Below are positions 60,179-64,000 of a stretch of DNA of 64,000 bases, piece by piece. The first letter of the stretch is position 1; each line of letters opens with the position of its first letter. Source of the stretch: Trichoplusia ni (Eukaryota > Arthropoda > Insecta > Lepidoptera > Noctuidae); contig NC_039498.1 of assembly GCF_003590095.1 (NCBI RefSeq), positions 4,898,001 through 4,962,000 of the forward strand, given 5' to 3'. A program made the position numbers and the translations under genes. The notes under the pieces are model-generated. The model saw only the letters and a program-made list of their open reading frames with translations. It ran no database searches and was not told the DNA's origin.

Positions 60179-60204
60179 TGACCTAATTTTCAAGAGTGAC
60201 GTCA
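60179..60204. promoter_or_regulatory. Perfect RORE next to a CRE palindrome
   Basis: TGACCTAATTTT (60179-60190) reads AAATTAGGTCA on minus, an exact match to the monomeric ROR/HR3/E75 consensus. TGACGTCA follows at 60197-60204. In the presumed HR3 intron this suggests auto- or E75 control, but it rests on motif alone. Confidence 0.35.
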
Positions 60205-60614
60205 CGGAAACGTCATTAACGGTCAAAAATTGAAAGTGAAACACCTTTCTCACTATTTTTATGAAACGAAAGGTTTCACTTTATGGTAAAGTTTGTTTTG
60301 TTTCAAGCAATTGTGTGACTGTTAAGACGAAATATTTTTATGTATGGAGTATATTTTGGAAATCGACTAAAATTATTAATATTTATATCACGAAGAAGTA
60401 AAGTTTGTATCGTTTTAGTAATGAACAGATTTCGATAAATATTTGACCAATAGACAGCTATGCTATTTGTTGATGTCACAGACTATGTGGCAACAATAAT
60501 AATCAGCCAACGGGCGATCAGTTAATATCGAAATATTCAGCAAAAGTGATAAAAATATCTATTAGTAAATGAAAGTGTGTATTGCAAATATATTTGTTAC
60601 ATCTTTACATTTCA

Positions 60615-60847
60615 TCTACTAATATTATAAACGTGAAAGTTTGTGTTTATGTATGGATGTTGGTTCCTCTTTCACGCGAAAACCACTGAACGGATTTAGA
60701 CGAAACTTGGTACACAGATAGCTTACAACCAGGATTAACACATAGGATAGTTTCTTACCAGGATTAACACATTGAATAGTTTTCTTGATTTTGTTCCTGT
60801 GGGATCATTTTCGATTCGTAGCGGGTACGGCCGCGGGCAACAGCTAG
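60615..60847 (+). mobile_element. Non-autonomous Helitron, best-preserved copy
   Basis: Borders are A|TCTACTAATATTATAAACG and gcgggcaacagCTAG|T. The internal acggatttagacgaaacttg and ggattaacacataggatag blocks are intact, with a small internal duplication (accaggattaacaca twice). Confidence 0.9.
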
Positions 60848-61079
60848 TAAACAAATAAAATACACAGATAGTACTAATTGTACAAATATAGAACCTACTT
60901 TCATTCACCAAAACCAAAGTTTTCCTCAAACATATTGCATGGCGTTATGAAATCATTTGTCATAAGTTGAATGACCGTCGCACGATGTTTTTGAACGTGA
61001 ATCGAGTCACGTCAGACTCATATTTTGCGTCTATGATACATGGTAGTGACGGTGATCACAGGTTAAGCTTGACTTTGAC

Positions 61080-61325
61080 TGGCCTGTTGGTCTAGTGGTG
61101 AGTGACCCTGACTGCTATACCGGAGGTCGTGGGTTCGATTCCCACCCAGAACAAATGTTTGTGTGATGAGCACGATCATTTGTTCTGTGTCTGGGTGTAA
61201 TTTTGTCTATAATATGTATGTATTTAGAAATATATAAGTAAGTTTATCAGTTGTCTGGTTACCATAACACAAGCTCTGCTTAGCTTGGGATCAGATAACC
61301 GTGTGTGAGTTGTCCCCGGATATAT
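61080..61325 (+). repeat. tRNA-derived SINE, family B, nearly intact
   Basis: The A box TGGTCTAGTGG (about 61088) and B box GGTTCGATTCC (about 61133) both match the Pol III consensus. The body reads gtttgtgtgatgagcacgat, catttgttctgtgtctgggt and gtaagtttatcagttgtctg. A partial copy is at 38057. It may have Pol III promoter activity. Confidence 0.8.
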
Positions 61326-61590
61326 TATACAGCTACACCTGATGCGGTCGGTCCATGGATGGGCACGTTAAATTGTGGGTCCTGGTTGTTACTCATACAT
61401 CTTCGATAGTCGTTAATGTAGGCAAAAGCCAGAAAGTCTGACAACCAGTCTAACCAAAGGGTATCGTGTTTGCCAGGTAACTGGGTTGAGGAGGTCAGAT
61501 AGGCAGTCGCTCCTTGTAAAACACTGGTACTAAGGTGCATCTGTTTAGACTGTAAGCCGACCGGAAAAGGCTATGATGATGATGATACAT
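61326..61590 (+). repeat. 5S-headed repeat, abutting the SINE
   Basis: gatgcggtcggtccatggat, gggcacgtta matches 5S box C (ggatgggtgacc) imperfectly. The body gggtatcgtgtttgccaggt, aactgggttgaggaggtcag then leads to a (GAT)n end at 61573-61585. It directly follows the tRNA SINE with no gap, so a tRNA-5S composite is possible. The 71-aa minus ORF is an artefact. Confidence 0.7.
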
Positions 61591-62499
61591 GGAAATCCTT
61601 TTAAGTACGATTGTGGGAATTGTTCAAGTGAGAAAGGGCTACACGGCGTCTCTTTTCCTCAATATTTAAGGCTTGAGCATAAATCTCTATATGACATTAC
61701 ATAATACTATGTTTCTCTTTATCAATACAAATATGAACATATATTTATTAATACAAAAACTTATCGTATATAAACAATATATTATTGTAAATAACATTCC
61801 TAATTACTCACGATACAGTAGGGAAACTGATCACTTAATATATATATAGTATTGTAATTATATAAATATAAAGACCTTTGCACTCAAAGCCACATAAGTC
61901 TACAACACCTGGCAATTTTAGTTTCCAAGTAACTACCGGAGTACAAGCAAGCATATAGAGGTTTGCAAAGCAACGTTGGAATAAATAATTTGCCACTTTA
62001 AGGTGCAAAGTAGCGATAGATAGGCATTACGGGAGCAATATTAAAAGATATATTCATTTGTCTCGTAAAATTTAAATTAATATTCACTTTTGGCACCAAG
62101 ATTATTAAACTCTTCAAATTCACAATTAAACAACTTTTATTGTGAACACAAAACCATTTGTCAAGTTAATTGGCAGCAAAATTAATTAACACAGGCTGCC
62201 AGATAAAAGAAAAAAACACAAGTAACGGAAAAATTCAAATTCGAACGTCGAACATCAAAATATCATTCCAAATCACATTTGAAACAACAAAAATGGCGTC
62301 AACGCGGCCATCACAAAAAGAACACATTCAAATTCAAATTCCGAACACTAGCTCACGACCTTATTTAGGAGGTATTCCCTTCGAGACCTAAACAAATAAA
62401 AAAAGATGCAACACGCTTGATGACGTCACGCGATGATTAGTCCACACTATCACAGCATTCACAGCTGACGTAAGATGTTAATGTTTCTATCTCGCTTTA
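61591..62499. other. AT-rich intron DNA
   Basis: It includes TGACGTCACGCGATG at 62421 and an aaatggcgtcaacgcggcca CpG patch at 62290. No exon is recognised. Confidence 0.4.
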
Positions 62500-62690
62500 A
62501 CATTATAAATAAGCGGGCAGCGACCGGTTCGACGACCTGCCAAAATTCGGAGGTCAACGAACGACCGGGAGGTGAACGATCGCAGCACTGGTGGAGTTTT
62601 TCGCAATTTTTTAGGTTTTTGCCGTTTTCACCCTGGGTGGGTGATTTCGGCCTATTTTAGGGAGGCAGGCGGTACAGATAATTTGTTTTC
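62500..62690. promoter_or_regulatory. CpG-rich island with 13-bp direct repeats
   Basis: AGGTCAACGAACG (62551-62563) and AGGTGAACGATCG (62570-62582) are near-identical direct repeats with nuclear-receptor-like half-sites. Surrounding cgaccggttcgacgacctgc is CpG-rich. It could be a promoter or enhancer. The 61-aa ORF is not convincing. Confidence 0.35.
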
Positions 62691-63106
62691 GTGTTTTTTT
62701 GGAGAATACTGAGGCGAAAAACTATATTTTTTGTTAACTAATTGTTCCTTTTACTTAAATACTGAAATTAACGTACAAAAATTAAATTAATATTAATTCG
62801 TTTAGCAAAAAAATAATTAAAACCCAGTATTCTACTATCCCCAAAAAAAACCACTTTCTTTACAACCTTTTTTTGACTTTAAACGAAAACCCTTTGTAAT
62901 TAACATATTAGCATACCATTTTTGGACCCATCATGCGCTTGGACACATATCATATCGCTAAAATGTATCATCATCAGCAGGATGACGAGGCATTTCAAGA
63001 GGTTACCATTCTGTTAAGAATTTTTGAACAGGTCAATGACTTTATTTGCCTAGAGGCCTTAAGGGATAGATCCTGCCTTTGAAACATACAATAGAGTATT
63101 TGACTA

Positions 63107-63217
63107 AGGCCCGATTTTTCAATCGTCAGATAATTTTTTTCTAAGAAATAAATATGGCCGTTTGACATATTTTCTATGCAAAAGCTGTCAAAATGTCAAA
63201 CATATTCGTCGATAATC
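63107..63217. mobile_element. MITE, second copy, 3'-truncated
   Basis: It begins TA|AGGCCCGATTTTTCAATCG and stays close to 2882-3021 through tatggccgtttgacatattt and aaatgtcaaacatattcgtc. The right arm is lost. Confidence 0.75.
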
Positions 63218-63960
63218 GGCTCTAAATCTAATAATATTATAAATCTCTTTTGTCAAATATTGAATAAGTATTTTTCATTTTATAACATTCAAAAGTGAAG
63301 AAGATTAACAGCACTTAAGGTGACGAAATATAAAGTTGTGGTGGCTAGTAACATCACTTGCTATTACAAAGCGTACTGGTAAGTGACGTCACACATGATT
63401 TTAAATCACTGTATACCCTTAATTTTTTTAAGAGATGAATAAAATATATCTACGATAATCATTTTTTTTTTAAATTCTGTCTGGCGGACTATACAGTTTT
63501 TTTTGTTAAATAACCCTATTAAGATTTTAACATCTTGCGAAGATTGATAGAAAGTTATTAAAATCTTTTTGCATTTCTTAAATAATAATTTCATCTTCAA
63601 TGGATATACAGGAATGGGAATAATATTAATGAAATACGTAATTTATTCACAAAAAAAAAAGATTTTAATATATTTAATTTATGAAATTGAAAAATCAAAG
63701 TCATCTGAAATGAAATTCTCATACATTTGAGTGATTTTACAATCTGTAGCGCATACGTATTTTGTCCATGGGGTTAATGCCCATGACTAGGCAAAGGCAT
63801 GATATCATGCTAATAGATCCTAGACTTTGTACTTTATGGTTGATTACTAGACCATAGACAAAAATCTATGATGATCTCATGACTATCAGTAAGGACAAGC
63901 AACGTGTAGACTTAAATTCATTGCTTTATTGTCAATGGTTTTAAAACCTTTTAATTAAGA
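63218..63960. other. AT-rich intron DNA
   Basis: It has a TGACGTCACAC at 63384 and a LINE/SINE tail-like aatgcccatgactaggcaaa at 63777. The rest is unrecognised. Confidence 0.4.
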
Positions 63961-64000
63961 CTAGCTGTTGCCCTCGGGACCATAAAATCGGGATAAAAAC
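63961..64000 (-). mobile_element. Helitron 3' end, cut by window edge
   Basis: A|CTAGCTGTTGCCCTCGGG is the reverse 3' end of the acggatttagacgaaac family. Confidence 0.65.

Larger units (their letters stand above)
17051..64000 (+). other. Presumed HR3 intron 1 (runs off the window)
   Basis: No zinc-finger or ligand-binding exon of HR3 is visible on the plus strand after the donor at 17051, and no other host gene is recognised. The region is therefore read as intron plus alternative 5' exons. The entries below describe its contents. Confidence 0.6.

Noticed and set aside
61088..61145. tRNA gene
   Set aside because: A and B boxes are present, but the surrounding sequence is a SINE with a second copy at 38057, and no cloverleaf acceptor stem closes.

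Overview
This window reads as lepidopteran (moth or butterfly) nuclear DNA. It is AT-rich, has almost no long open reading frames, and is full of repeats that I recognise as typical of Lepidoptera: short non-autonomous Helitrons with exact A|TC...CTAG|T borders, tRNA-derived SINEs, repeats with a 5S rRNA-like head, degraded LINE/SINE tails ('gcccagc.gtggg'), and a TA-flanked MITE. I cannot name the species.

The one host gene I recognise is on the plus strand. Positions 16948-17050 encode the start of the nuclear receptor HR3 (Hr3/Hr46, the insect ROR orthologue). The N-terminus contains MFDMW..SV..KLE and ends SGGSIK, followed by a phase-1 splice donor, which fits the known continuation into the DNA-binding domain (A-QIEIIPCK...). 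I do not find the zinc-finger exon in the window, so the rest, about 47 kb, is best read as the first large intron of HR3 plus alternative 5' exons. A second candidate exon lies at 48117-48173. It is 57 nt long, open in the phase HR3 needs, has coding-like C-ending codons, and carries its own ATG. It begins with GTAAGT directly after a polypyrimidine-CAG acceptor, so it looks like a recursively spliced (RS) cassette exon. A similar acceptor/donor arrangement, apparently non-coding, lies at 3453-3529. Possible promoters or first exons, from CpG content, initiator or E-box sequence and consensus donors, lie near 7757-7960, 39720-40077, 47735-47900, 49200-50100 and 62500-62690.

The presumed intron holds signals that fit a hormone-regulated locus. 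Five AGGTCA nuclear-receptor half-sites lie within 96 bp at 53490-53585. There is a perfect ROR/HR3 element at 60179, a near-perfect one at 18575, and five TCAAGGTCA (FTZ-F1/NR5A-type) sites. TGACGTCA (11 copies), AGATGGCGCT (4 copies) and a TGACGTAA + GCATGCGCTTGCGCA module (4 copies, 28.2-31.9 kb) are more frequent than base composition predicts; some of these may be carried by repeats.

The largest mobile element is a decayed Helitron on the minus strand at 32002-34383. It has a 5' TC, a 3' hairpin plus CTAG, internal tandem repeats and a frameshifted fragment of the Helitron_like_N region of the replicase/helicase. Layout: 1-16.9 kb, upstream/5' region with repeats and a possible non-coding exon; 16.9-17.05 kb, HR3 first coding exon; 17-48 kb, intron with the decayed Helitron, SINEs and a candidate alternative promoter; 48.1 kb, candidate alternative coding exon; 48.2-64 kb, intron rich in regulatory-like motifs, with more Helitrons and SINEs.
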